A stretch of 64,000 nucleotides of DNA from CAWJNF01 sp963844235 (GTDB lineage Bacteria; Actinomycetota; Thermoleophilia; Gaiellales; Gaiellaceae): contig CAWJNF010000004.1 in NCBI GenBank assembly GCA_963844235.1, forward strand, positions 124,001 through 188,000. Direction: 5' to 3'. The notes below the pieces were generated by a model. The model did no database searches and was not told where the DNA came from. It saw only the letters and a program-made list of their open reading frames with translations. Shown piece after piece: positions 17,762 to 24,913 of the stretch (its first letter is position 1; each line of letters opens with the position of its first letter). The translations under genes were made by a program, and so were the position numbers.

Positions 17762-19193
17762 CTAGGCGGCTGCGCTCTGGGGTAGCTTAGGTAGCTGGAC
17801 CGGAGCGCCGAAATGGACCGCCAGGTCGGGCCTCACCGGGAGGTGGAGATCGTCGGCCTTTGGCCCGAGTGTCTGGAGAAACACATCCACCACATCGGCG
17901 TCGAACTGCGAGCCCGCGGCCTCGAGCAGTCTGCGACGAGCGATCGAGCTCGGCATGGCGTCGCGATACGGCCGATCTGAAGTCATCGCGTTGTAGGCGT
18001 CCGCAGCACAAATGATGCGAGAGATCAGGGGGATTTCCTCGCCGACCAGACCGTCCGGGTAGCCGAACCCGTCGACACGTTCATGATGGTGGCGCACGAT
18101 CTTCGCAATCTCACCGTACGCCTCAACCTTCGCGAGAATCCGTTCGCCGATTGGAGAGTGCTCCTCCATCCGCCGCCTCTCCTCCAGGCTGAGCGCGGCT
18201 GGCTTGTCGAGGATGCTCGTCGGCACACCTATCTTGCCGACGTCGTGCACGAGCCCGGCCAAATGGGCGAGCTGCTGCTCCTTCTCCGTCAACCCCATCT
18301 CGCGCGCGACGGAACGCGCGATACTCAGCGACGATCGCCGAGTGACCTGCTGTGTAGCGATCACGAGCGTCGAGTGTAGCGACGAGCGCGCTGGCAAACG
18401 ACAGGTTGGCGCGCTCAAGTCGCTCGTTGACCGTCGCGAGATCGCCGGCAAGCTCCCGCTGAGCCTGGTACATGGCAAAGAGGCGCTGCGCCGCGATGGC
18501 CGGCAGCAAGAAGAAGAAGACGCTCCAGGGAGAGACCTCCACATAGGCGTATGCAAGGCACGAGACAACGGCGGAGTAGAGAATCACGGCCGTGGGGGTT
18601 ACCGGCAGAAGATCCTTGAGCACGTCGATAGGTCGGCCGCTACGTCTGACTTGCAAAGTGACTAGACAGAAGAGAAGATCGAGAAGCTCTCCAACGACCG
18701 TCGCGGCAACCGTCGCGAGAAGGATGCTCCCCGCAACGTTCGACGTGAAGTTGGCCGCGACACCTGCGATGGCGCCGGCTGCCCCTCCGCTGATGGCTCG
18801 CGTGCATGTGTAGACAGCCCATCGTGGATACGGAGGACGAAAGTCGCCGACCATTGAGAAGGCACCGATCAACATCGCAGCGAACGGACCGAACACCACC
18901 GCGGCGAACAACCGCGGCAACAGCGATATCGAGATCTCGAGCCGACCAGAGAGGCGCACTCCGGACCGCTCGGCAATCGCCGCAAGACCGCCCAACAGAA
19001 CCACTGCCCAGGCCGGTGTGATTTCTTCTGCTTCAACCGCAAGCCAGGCGGCGAACCCGGCCAGCATGAGAACAAGGCCAATCAAGTAGACGTACGTTGC
19101 AAGCCCGTTCGGGGTGAGTGGCGCGGCGGCGGATGGCGCTGGGCGATGCGGCTGCATCAGACATCGCCGAGCTTTGTCGAGTTGAATGCTCAC
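17762..19193 (-). pseudogene. Membrane HD-GYP phosphodiesterase gene with one frameshift
   Basis: About 475 codons. The N-terminal frame (19193 to about 18325) codes 6-7 hydrophobic helices (about residues 30-235) and a helix leading to ALVATLDARDRYTAGHSAIV, the start of an HD-GYP domain. The second frame (from about 18324 to 17762) codes the rest: REMGLTEKEQQLAHLAGLVHDVGKIGVP, HSPIGERIL, HHERVDGFGYPDGL and DAYNAMTSDRPYR. These are all the HD and GYP residues that hydrolyse cyclic di-GMP. Removing one C near 18325 restores AEYARSVAREMGL, so the lesion is a single-base insertion. Without it the protein would be a typical 5TM/MASE-like HD-GYP enzyme. GTG at 19193 or ATG at 19157 may be the start. 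It may be a real mutation or a sequence error. Confidence 0.82.
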
Positions 19194-19211
19194 TCGTTCG
19201 GGTGGTAGACT
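19182..19211 (+). promoter_or_regulatory. Sigma-70-type promoter before the candidate ncRNA
   Basis: TTGAAT (19182-19187), an 18-base spacer and TAGACT (19206-19211). Transcription would start near 19218, reading away from the HD-GYP gene. This is one of few sites in the window with both a recognisable -35 and -10 box. Confidence 0.5.
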
Positions 19212-19217
19212 CGTCGC

Positions 19218-19400
19218 GCCGTCATCTCGCGGGGAGAGGAGTCCCGCATGAGGAAAGGACCTAAGGCCTGGTAAGCCAGACCGAAGGATGTCGTCACCCG
19301 GGAGTTAGCGGCATCCCTCTGCGGGGGGAGATAGTACTCACCGGGTAAGGGGACTCTTGCAGGCTGTCGAACGGGGCGGTGGCTGCCGCCCCGTTCGGCT
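19218..19400 (+). ncRNA. Candidate structured noncoding RNA, about 180 nt
   Basis: No reading frame of note, but dense base-pairing potential. A closing stem pairs 19237-19245 with 19350-19358 (nine pairs, one G-U). A hairpin CTGG-TAAG-CCAG lies at 19268-19279. A second hairpin pairs GGATGTCG (19286-19293) with CGGCATCC (19309-19316). Its loop ACCCGG (19296-19301) is complementary to CCGGGT (19341-19346), which would make a pseudoknot. A terminator-like hairpin follows at 19368-19397. A promoter lies directly upstream. It matched none of the common riboswitch or housekeeping RNA consensus sequences I could recall. The orientation could instead be minus, as a leader of the HD-GYP gene. Confidence 0.55.
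19368..19397. terminator. Strong GC hairpin, probably bidirectional terminator
   Basis: GAACGGGGCGG and CCGCCCCGTTC form an 11-base perfect stem, 12 with the flanking C-G pair, with a 6-base loop. It lies just past the stop of the LuxR gene at 19423 on the minus strand and at the end of the candidate ncRNA on the plus strand. There is no T-tract. Confidence 0.65.
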
Positions 19401-19422
19401 TCGAAGGGGCTCGCCCCGGGTC

Positions 19423-19767
19423 TTACTGGATCAGGCCGCGGCGGAAGCCGATCGCCACTGCATGGCCGCGGCTGCGGGCCTGCAACTTCGCGAGGATGTG
19501 GCGGACGTGCGACTTCACCGTCTCCTCGGAGAGGTAGAGCGTCTGACCGATCTCGCGGTTGACGAGACCCTCGGAGATCAGCTGAAGGACCTGTGTCTCG
19601 CGCGCGGTGGGCTCCTGTTCGAACCTCCGCACCGGCTGCCTGAGGGGAACGACCTCGCCGTTGCCGGTCTCAGGAACGGACCGACCGCGGCGGGCGGCGG
19701 CCTCGTCGAACCGGCGGGCGTGATCGAGGTAGCGGGAGAGGATCTGCTTGCGTTCGGCTGCGTCCAT
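19423..19767 (-). CDS. LuxR-type transcriptional regulator
   Basis: 114-residue protein from ATG 19767 (MDAAERKQIL); the frame is open upstream to 19869. Residues about 1-50 are a charged helical region of unknown role. Residues about 52-114 are a LuxR/GerE DNA-binding domain: TARETQVLQLISEGLVNREIGQ, LYLSEETVKSHVRHILAKL. It has no receiver domain, so it is not a classical response regulator. The HTH sequence is close to that at the end of the LAL pseudogene. No operon partner is visible. The leader contains a 7-base hairpin (GGGTGAA/TTCACCC at 19837-19856) that might matter for expression. Confidence 0.78.
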   Translation of the reverse strand: MDAAERKQILSRYLDHARRFDEAAARRGRSVPETGNGEVVPLRQPVRRFEQEPTARETQVLQLISEGLVNREIGQTLYLSEETVKSHVRHILAKLQARSRGHAVAIGFRRGLIQ

Positions 19768-20088
19768 GGTCAGAGGATCGGACGCGACACCCCGTTCGAA
19801 CGACCCTGGAACGAGGGAACGTCCCGGCCCAACGAAGGGTGAACCGAGCTTCACCCCATCGCCCCGCAAAGGGGTAGCGCGCCCCGCGGCGGGCCAGGCG
19901 GGATGAGATCGGGCCCGCGCCCCTGGCAGGCGGCGCGGACCCGGAAACGGCGGGGCACCGCATCCCCCACCCAGGCGCGCCGGCCGGAAGAACGCCGGGC
20001 AGAGTGCACGCCTGCTTGTCGCATTGTGGGCACAGGCTGTTAGGTGTTTGTGAGCAGCGCGTTACGGATTTCGGCCAGGCGCGCGGGC
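19768..20088. other. Intergenic region with a degenerate palindromic repeat
   Basis: About 320 bases upstream of the LuxR gene. It holds the GGGTGAA/TTCACCC hairpin at 19837-19856 and, near 19899-19919, a GCGGGATGAGATCGGGCCCGC sequence that resembles a diverged copy of the dispersed palindrome described below. No gene is visible. Confidence 0.45.
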
Positions 20089-20113
20089 GGGCCGATGAGA
20101 TCCGGCCCCTACG
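20089..20113. repeat. Dispersed palindrome, copy A
   Basis: GGGCC-GATGAGATCCGGCCCCTACGG, one base shorter in the left arm than the consensus. Its CTA at 20109-20111 is, on the minus strand, the TAG stop of the upstream gene, and the hairpin follows at once as a likely terminator. Confidence 0.8.
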
Positions 20114-20555
20114 GAGTCTGACCGGCCCGTCCGCCCGCCCGGTACTGGAGGCGGAAGTTCTCGAAGCTGGCCGGGGCGCCCGTAGTCGTGACGAGGACAC
20201 CGATCTGCACGGCCTCGCCCGGAGCCACCTCGTAGCCCTCGAAAGGCCCGACCTCGTCGCTGTCCGGTGCGCTCGCTGTCCACTCGACGACCTCGATGTT
20301 CGTCGGCTCGATGAGCCCCGATTCCTCGAGGTTCAGCGTCCGATCGCCGCGATTTACGTACCGAGCGACCGCGCTCACCGGGTCGTCGCCCTCCTGGGTG
20401 ACCTCGACCGGCTCCGGGAAGCCGCCTTTCAGCGACCCCTTGACCTCCTGCGACTCGACGGCTTGCCAGCCGAGCACGGCGATCAGAACGGCATTCGCGG
20501 CCACGAAGCCGGCGAAGACACGGCCGAGTCGATCCCGAGGCACCAGCAGGCCCAC
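20109..20555 (-). CDS. Membrane-anchored hypothetical protein
   Basis: 148 residues, not assignable to a named family. The N-terminus (GRVFAGFVAANAVLIAVLGW, about 12-30) is a single hydrophobic anchor; the rest should be extracytoplasmic and reads as a small beta-rich domain (VEVTQEGDDPVSAVARYVNR, VVEWTASAPDSDEV, YEVAPGEAVQIGVLV). The GTG start is 8 bases after TACAAT, giving a leaderless transcript. The gene is bracketed by two copies of the dispersed palindrome: copy B supplies part of its -10 box and copy A its stop codon. It lies just downstream of the sigma factor gene on the same strand. Confidence 0.65.
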   Translation of the reverse strand: MGLLVPRDRLGRVFAGFVAANAVLIAVLGWQAVESQEVKGSLKGGFPEPVEVTQEGDDPVSAVARYVNRGDRTLNLEESGLIEPTNIEVVEWTASAPDSDEVGPFEGYEVAPGEAVQIGVLVTTTGAPASFENFRLQYRAGGRAGQTP

Positions 20556-20563
20556 AGGGCACG

Positions 20564-20569
20564 ATTGTA
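20564..20569 (-). promoter_or_regulatory. TACAAT -10 box overlapping palindrome copy B
   Basis: On the minus strand TACAAT stands 8 bases before the GTG at 20555. Its first three bases (TAC) are the outer edge of the palindrome at 20567-20595. Confidence 0.6.
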
Positions 20570-20595
20570 GGGGCCGGATGGGATCCGGCCCCTAC
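20567..20595. repeat. Dispersed palindrome, copy B (perfect 13-base arms)
   Basis: GTAGGGGCCGGAT, loop GGG, ATCCGGCCCCTAC. This is the longest and most symmetric copy. It lies between the sigma factor stop (20626) and the promoter of the small membrane protein gene. Confidence 0.85.
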
Positions 20596-20625
20596 GGAAC
20601 GGAGATCAGGCGGACGCGTCCGGGA

Positions 20626-21687
20626 TCAGACGGACGCGACGGAGACGAGGTCGCGAATGGCGGCCAGCCGGGCGAGGGCCTGGCCCTCGAGCTGGCGGAC
20701 ACGCTCGCGCGTCAGACCCAGCTCCGCGCCGATCGCCTCGAGCGTCCAGGGATCGCCATCGAAGCCGAACCGGAGCTCGAGGATCCGCCGCTCGCGCTCG
20801 GGCAGCGCGTCGAGCGCCCTGCGGACGCCCTGCTTGCGCAGCGACTCCTCGGCCTCCTCGAACGGGTCGGACGCGTCGCGGTCGGCGAAGAGGTCGCCGA
20901 GCTCGCCCTCGTCGTCAGAGCCGACCGACTGGTTGAGCGACACGGACGCCTGGGCGGCGCCGAGCGCCTCGTCGAGATGCTGCATCGGGATGCCGGTCGC
21001 GTGCGCGAGCTCCTCGCGCGTGGCCTCGCGGCCGAGCTCGACCTCGAGCCGGCGCGCGGCCCGGAAGAGCTTCTGCTGGCGCTCGACGACGTGCACCGGA
21101 ACCCGGATCGTGCGCGCATGGTTCGCGACCGCGCGCTGCACCGACTGGCGGATCCACCAGGTCGCGTACGTCGAGAACTTGAAGCCCCGCCGCCAGTCGA
21201 ACTTCTCGACGGCGCGGTTCAGGCCCAGCGTGCCCTCCTGGATCAGGTCGAGGAACGGCACACCGAGCCCGCGATAGCCCTTCGCGATCGACACGACGAG
21301 CCGCAGGTTCGACTCGATCATCCGGCGCTTGGCGCGGAGGTCTCCCTGCTCGATCCGCTTCGCGAGCGTGACCTCCTCCGAAGCCGTGAGGAGCTTGTGG
21401 CGCCCGACGTCGGCGAGGAAGAGCTGCAGCGAGTCGCCGGCGCCGAAGACCGGCTCGACGGTAAGGTCGACCTCCTCGGCCTCGTCGTCGTCGGCGGCCG
21501 CTGCGGGACGGACATGGGCGACCTCGAGGCCGACGGCCTCGAGCTCGTGCTGCATCCAGGCCATCTCCTCCTCACCCATCTCCAGCTCGAGGACAAGCGC
21601 GTCCAGCTCCGCCTGCTCGACGAAGCCACGCTCCTCCGCGTTCTCGAAGAGGGTGCGGATCTGCTCGATTTCCAGTAGTTCCTGCAA
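20626..21687 (-). CDS. Sigma-70 family RNA polymerase sigma factor (RpoD-like)
   Basis: 353-residue sigma factor with all conserved regions: region 1.2 (DSLQLFLADVGRHKLLTASEE), region 2 (SNLRLVVSIAKGYRGLGVPFLDLIQEG, KFDWRRGFKFSTYATWWIRQ), region 3 (HVVERQQKLFRAARRLEVELGREATREE) and region 4 (LPERERRILELRFGFDG, LGLTRERVRQLEGQAL). The first 85 residues are acidic like a reduced region 1.1. The WWIRQ and RVRQLE motifs mark it as group 1/2, the primary or a primary-like sigma, recognising TANNNT -10 boxes. The TTG start follows AAGGAG at 5 bases. A 6-8-6 inverted repeat GTTCAC/GTGAAC lies 60-80 bases upstream. Confidence 0.93.
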   Translation of the reverse strand: MQELLEIEQIRTLFENAEERGFVEQAELDALVLELEMGEEEMAWMQHELEAVGLEVAHVRPAAAADDDEAEEVDLTVEPVFGAGDSLQLFLADVGRHKLLTASEEVTLAKRIEQGDLRAKRRMIESNLRLVVSIAKGYRGLGVPFLDLIQEGTLGLNRAVEKFDWRRGFKFSTYATWWIRQSVQRAVANHARTIRVPVHVVERQQKLFRAARRLEVELGREATREELAHATGIPMQHLDEALGAAQASVSLNQSVGSDDEGELGDLFADRDASDPFEEAEESLRKQGVRRALDALPERERRILELRFGFDGDPWTLEAIGAELGLTRERVRQLEGQALARLAAIRDLVSVASV

Positions 21688-21744
21688 CGTTCTCCTTAAC
21701 TCAGCTCGTTGTAGCCGTTACATATCATGGTACGCCTGCCAGAG

Positions 21745-21764
21745 GTTCACCGGTTTGTGTGAAC
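21745..21764. promoter_or_regulatory. Inverted repeat upstream of the sigma factor gene
   Basis: GTTCAC, 8 bases, GTGAAC. Its position, 58-77 bases before the sigma factor start, fits an operator. No repressor is identified and chance occurrence is possible. Confidence 0.3.
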
Positions 21765-21966
21765 ACTCCTTCCCCGCAATCGGGGAGATCGGCATCATCC
21801 CTCGTCCCAGTGATGCAAACGAGGACCGTGTTCTTGGTTATTCCCGGGATTGCGCAGGCCTAACAGCCCGCTCAGGCCGCTCCGGGGATTCAAATTCTAC
21901 CGCACCGTCCGAAACTGCCGCTGCACTTCGAGCGGAAGCCGGCCACGTAGTCTCTCGTCCGCCCTC

Positions 21967-24159
21967 CTATTCTCCCGACAGGGCGGGAACCGCCTCGGCC
22001 TGCGCTTCGTCCGGCGGCTTCGCTTGCGGCTCCCTGGCCCAGTCCTCATCGAACTCGACGAGCCACTTGCCCTCGTCGTTCTGCTCGAGCGCGAGCTTGG
22101 CCCGGAACGTCCGGCCCGAGCGGCCGCGAAAGCCGGAGACCTGCTTCTCAGTGCGACCCTTCGCCATCAACTCTTTGACGACCGCGACGGGCAAGATCTT
22201 CCCCGCCTTCTTCTTCCAGATAACGAAGCCGCAACCGGGGTCCTCGCGCGACCAGCACGAGTAGCCCTTGCGGTTCTCGATCACGTCGCGGCCGCAGACC
22301 GGACACGGTCCGAGGTTGGCGCGCTCGATGCGGACATCCTTGAGCTTGTCGAGCTCGGCGATCGTCTCCGTCGTGAAACGCTCGATGTCCGCCATGAACG
22401 CGTCGCGGCTGTCCTGCCCCTGCTCGATCAGCCCGAGCCTGTGCTCCCAGTCGCCCGTCAGCTCCGGCGACGTGAGCGGGTGGCTGCCGAGCAGCGAGAT
22501 GACCTGGATGCCCTTCTCGGTGGCATGCAGCGCGCGACCGTCGCGCTCGATGTACCCCACGTCGATGAGGCGCTCGATGATCGCAGCCCGAGTTGCGGGG
22601 GTACCGATTCCGGAGTCCTTCATTGCCTCACGAAGTCGCTCGTCCGAGATGTCCTTCCCAGCCGTCTCCATCGCCCCGAGCAGCGATGCGTCGGTGAACC
22701 GCCGCGGCGGCTGCGTCTCCTTCCGCAGTGCCTCGATCCGCCGAGTATCGACCGCCTCGCCCTCGGCCAGCGCCGGCAGCGACTGGTCGCCGCCGGAGTC
22801 GTCTTCCTCGGTCGGCGAGGCCGGCTCTTCGCCGTACACGGCCTTCCAGCCCGCCTCGAGCAGCACCCGGCCGCTCGTGCGGAACACGTAGGTCTCGACC
22901 GTCGTCTCCACGCGCGTCCGCTCGAACACGGCATCCGGGTGGAAGATGGCAAGGAAGCGCTTGGCGACGAGGTCGAAGATCCGCCGCTCGTCATCCTTCA
23001 TGCGCTCGATGACGTGCTCGGAACGTGTCGGGATGATCGCGTGGTGGTCGGCGACCTTCGCGTCGTTCACGACCCGGCCGAGCGGCAGGGGTTCGAGGCC
23101 CAGCACGTACTGCGCCGCCCGCGCGTACGCGGCGTTCTCGCCGACGAGGGCTACTGTCGGCTTGATCTCCTCGATCAGCTCGGAGGTAAGGAACCGCGAG
23201 CTCGTCCGCGGGTAGGTGATGGCCTTGTGCTCCTCGTAGAGCTTCTGCGCGGCCGCAAGCGTGCGGCGAGCCGAAAACCCGAACAGTGTGTTCGCCTGAC
23301 GCTGCAGCGAGGTCAGGTCGTAGAGGAGCTGCGGCTGCTCCTTCTCCTCTTTCTTCTCGAGCTTCGTGATCGTGCCAGGCCGGCCGTGGCAGTCGCGCAC
23401 GATCGCGGTCGCATCGTCTAGCCCGATCCGCTTGCCGCCGAGGTAGCGCCCCGTGTACTCGCGCTCGCCGGTCGCCTCGAAGTCGGCCTCGACGAGCCAG
23501 TACGGCTCGGGGACGAAGCTGCGAATCTCGAGCTCTCGGCGCGCGACGATCGCGAGCGTCGGCGTCTGGACACGGCCGAGTGACACGGCGCCGTCGAATG
23601 CGGCCCGCAACCGGATCGAGGCCGCGCGGGTCGCGTTCATCCCCACGAGCCAGTCAGCCTCGGACCGAGATCGAGCCGCCCGCTCGAGCGGCTCCATCTG
23701 CTCCCCCGAGCGCAGGTGGCCGAAGCCCTCCTGGATAGCGTGCTTCGTCATGCTCGAGATCCAAAGGCGCTCGACCGGCTTCTGCACCTTCGCCGTCTCG
23801 TAGACGTACGCGAAGATCAGCTCCCCCTCGCGGCCAGAGTCGCACGCGTTGATGATGCGATCCACGTCCTCACGCTTGAGCAGCTCGTGGATGACCTTGA
23901 GCTGCTTGCGGGACTTGTCGTCGCGAGGCTTGAGCTTGAAAGCGTCCGGGATGATGGGGAGATCGGCCATGCGCCAGCGCTTGAGTCGCTCGTCGTAGTG
24001 CTCCGGCTCGGCGAGCGTGACGAGATGCCCCACCGCCCAGGTGACGATGTTCTCGTCCGATTCGAGATAGCCCTCGTGCTTGGCAAAGCTGCCCGGCAGC
24101 GCCGAAGCGAGATCACGGCCGACGGACGGCTTCTCGGCAATGATGAGTGTCTTGCTCAC
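21967..24159 (-). CDS. topB: Type IA DNA topoisomerase (TopB/topoisomerase III-like)
   Basis: 730-residue type IA topoisomerase that relaxes and decatenates DNA through a 5'-phosphotyrosine. From the GTG at 24159 the protein begins with the Toprim strand KTLIIAEKPSVGRDLA; the metal motif DSGREGELI is at about 107-115, SLGRVQTPTLA near 193-203 and the active tyrosine in ITYPRTSSR at about 316. A C-terminal zinc ribbon (CPVCGRDVIENRKGYSCW...GCGF, about 618-645) and a short repeat (FRGRSGRTFRAKLAL) follow. The Toprim start KTLIIAEKPSVG is typical of TopB rather than TopA. TATGGT lies 8 bases upstream of the GTG. The start is separated by a single base from that of the divergent plsC gene. Confidence 0.9.
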   Translation of the reverse strand: MSKTLIIAEKPSVGRDLASALPGSFAKHEGYLESDENIVTWAVGHLVTLAEPEHYDERLKRWRMADLPIIPDAFKLKPRDDKSRKQLKVIHELLKREDVDRIINACDSGREGELIFAYVYETAKVQKPVERLWISSMTKHAIQEGFGHLRSGEQMEPLERAARSRSEADWLVGMNATRAASIRLRAAFDGAVSLGRVQTPTLAIVARRELEIRSFVPEPYWLVEADFEATGEREYTGRYLGGKRIGLDDATAIVRDCHGRPGTITKLEKKEEKEQPQLLYDLTSLQRQANTLFGFSARRTLAAAQKLYEEHKAITYPRTSSRFLTSELIEEIKPTVALVGENAAYARAAQYVLGLEPLPLGRVVNDAKVADHHAIIPTRSEHVIERMKDDERRIFDLVAKRFLAIFHPDAVFERTRVETTVETYVFRTSGRVLLEAGWKAVYGEEPASPTEEDDSGGDQSLPALAEGEAVDTRRIEALRKETQPPRRFTDASLLGAMETAGKDISDERLREAMKDSGIGTPATRAAIIERLIDVGYIERDGRALHATEKGIQVISLLGSHPLTSPELTGDWEHRLGLIEQGQDSRDAFMADIERFTTETIAELDKLKDVRIERANLGPCPVCGRDVIENRKGYSCWSREDPGCGFVIWKKKAGKILPVAVVKELMAKGRTEKQVSGFRGRSGRTFRAKLALEQNDEGKWLVEFDEDWAREPQAKPPDEAQAEAVPALSGE

Positions 24160-24160
24160 G

Positions 24161-24862
24161 ATGGAACACCATAGCGACGAGACCGGCGCAGCCAGAACGT
24201 CCGGAGTGCGCGAGCGCGACCGGGTCACGCTCTTCTACCGGTTCGTCGTCTACGTCTCCCGGCCGATCGTGCGCTGGGTGTATCGCATGCGGGTTCGCGG
24301 CCTCGAGCACGTGCCGACGTCCGGCGGGTGCGTGCTGGCGGCGAACCACGTGTCCAACCTGGACCCCTGGCCGCTCGGGATCGCGCTCTGGCCGAGGCAA
24401 CTGCACTTCATGGCCAAGCAGGAGCTCTACAAACCCGTCCTGGGGACGCTGCTCAACTGGGCCGGCGCCTTCCCGGTGCGGCGCGGCGAGGGCGACGTGG
24501 AAGCGTTCCGGACCGCGGTCAGGCTATGTCAGTCCGGCCGCATGATGGCCATGTTCCCGGAAGGAACCCGCAGGCAAAAAGGGCTGTTCAAGAAGCGCCA
24601 GCCGAAGGTGCATCCGGGCACCGTCCGGATCGCGCTGGCGGCGGGCGTCCCGCTCATCCCGGCCGCGGTCGCGGGGACGGATCGGCTGTCGCGGCTCGGT
24701 CCTCTGCGAGTGGCGTTCGGCCCGCCGATCCCGGTCGAGGACCTGCGGGCGCTGCGCTCCAGGGACGCCGGCAAGGAGGCGACCGACCGGCTGTGGGCCG
24801 AGATCACGCGACTCGAGGCGGAGTTGGCAGCCGAAGCCGGGCGATCGGAACAGGCTGAGTGA
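24161..24862 (+). CDS. plsC: 1-acyl-sn-glycerol-3-phosphate acyltransferase
   Basis: 233-residue membrane-associated acyltransferase converting lysophosphatidic acid to phosphatidic acid in phospholipid synthesis. The HX4D catalytic motif is NHVSNLD (His about 63, Asp about 68); the substrate motif FPEGTR lies near 127, and block IV PLIPAAVAG near 165. A hydrophobic segment (YRFVVYVSRPIVRWVY) precedes the catalytic domain. The proposed ATG is one base from the topB start on the other strand, leaving no room for a separate leader. No -10 box is evident for it, so a downstream GTG (residue 17) could be used instead. Copy C of the palindrome follows its stop by 15 bases. Confidence 0.85.
   Translation: MEHHSDETGAARTSGVRERDRVTLFYRFVVYVSRPIVRWVYRMRVRGLEHVPTSGGCVLAANHVSNLDPWPLGIALWPRQLHFMAKQELYKPVLGTLLNWAGAFPVRRGEGDVEAFRTAVRLCQSGRMMAMFPEGTRRQKGLFKKRQPKVHPGTVRIALAAGVPLIPAAVAGTDRLSRLGPLRVAFGPPIPVEDLRALRSRDAGKEATDRLWAEITRLEAELAAEAGRSEQAE
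24168..24173 (-). promoter_or_regulatory. Leaderless-type -10 box of topB
   Basis: TATGGT on the minus strand, 8 bases before the GTG start at 24159. It lies inside the first codons of the divergent plsC gene. Confidence 0.5.
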
Positions 24863-24877
24863 CAGCCGGCCCCGAGC

Positions 24878-24902
24878 GGGCCGGATGAGATCCAGCCCCT
24901 AC
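24878..24902. repeat. Dispersed palindrome, copy C
   Basis: GGGCCGGAT-GAG-ATCCAGCCC followed by CTAC; one mismatch in the right arm. It separates plsC from the exonuclease gene, and its terminal TAC begins the next gene's -10 box. Confidence 0.85.
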
Positions 24903-24905
24903 AAT
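24900..24905 (+). promoter_or_regulatory. TACAAT -10 box overlapping palindrome copy C
   Basis: Perfect TACAAT, 8 bases before the GTG at 24914. The same arrangement is seen at copy B. Confidence 0.65.
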
Positions 24906-24913
24906 TGCCGGCT

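Noticed and set aside
19286..19316. Tetrahydrofolate riboswitch, from the GATGTCGTCAC string
   Set aside because: The match is limited to about ten bases; the rest of the consensus and any folate gene downstream are absent.
24905..24907. TTG start for the exonuclease
   Set aside because: It would lie on the -10 box itself; GTG 24914 is at the expected distance from TACAAT.
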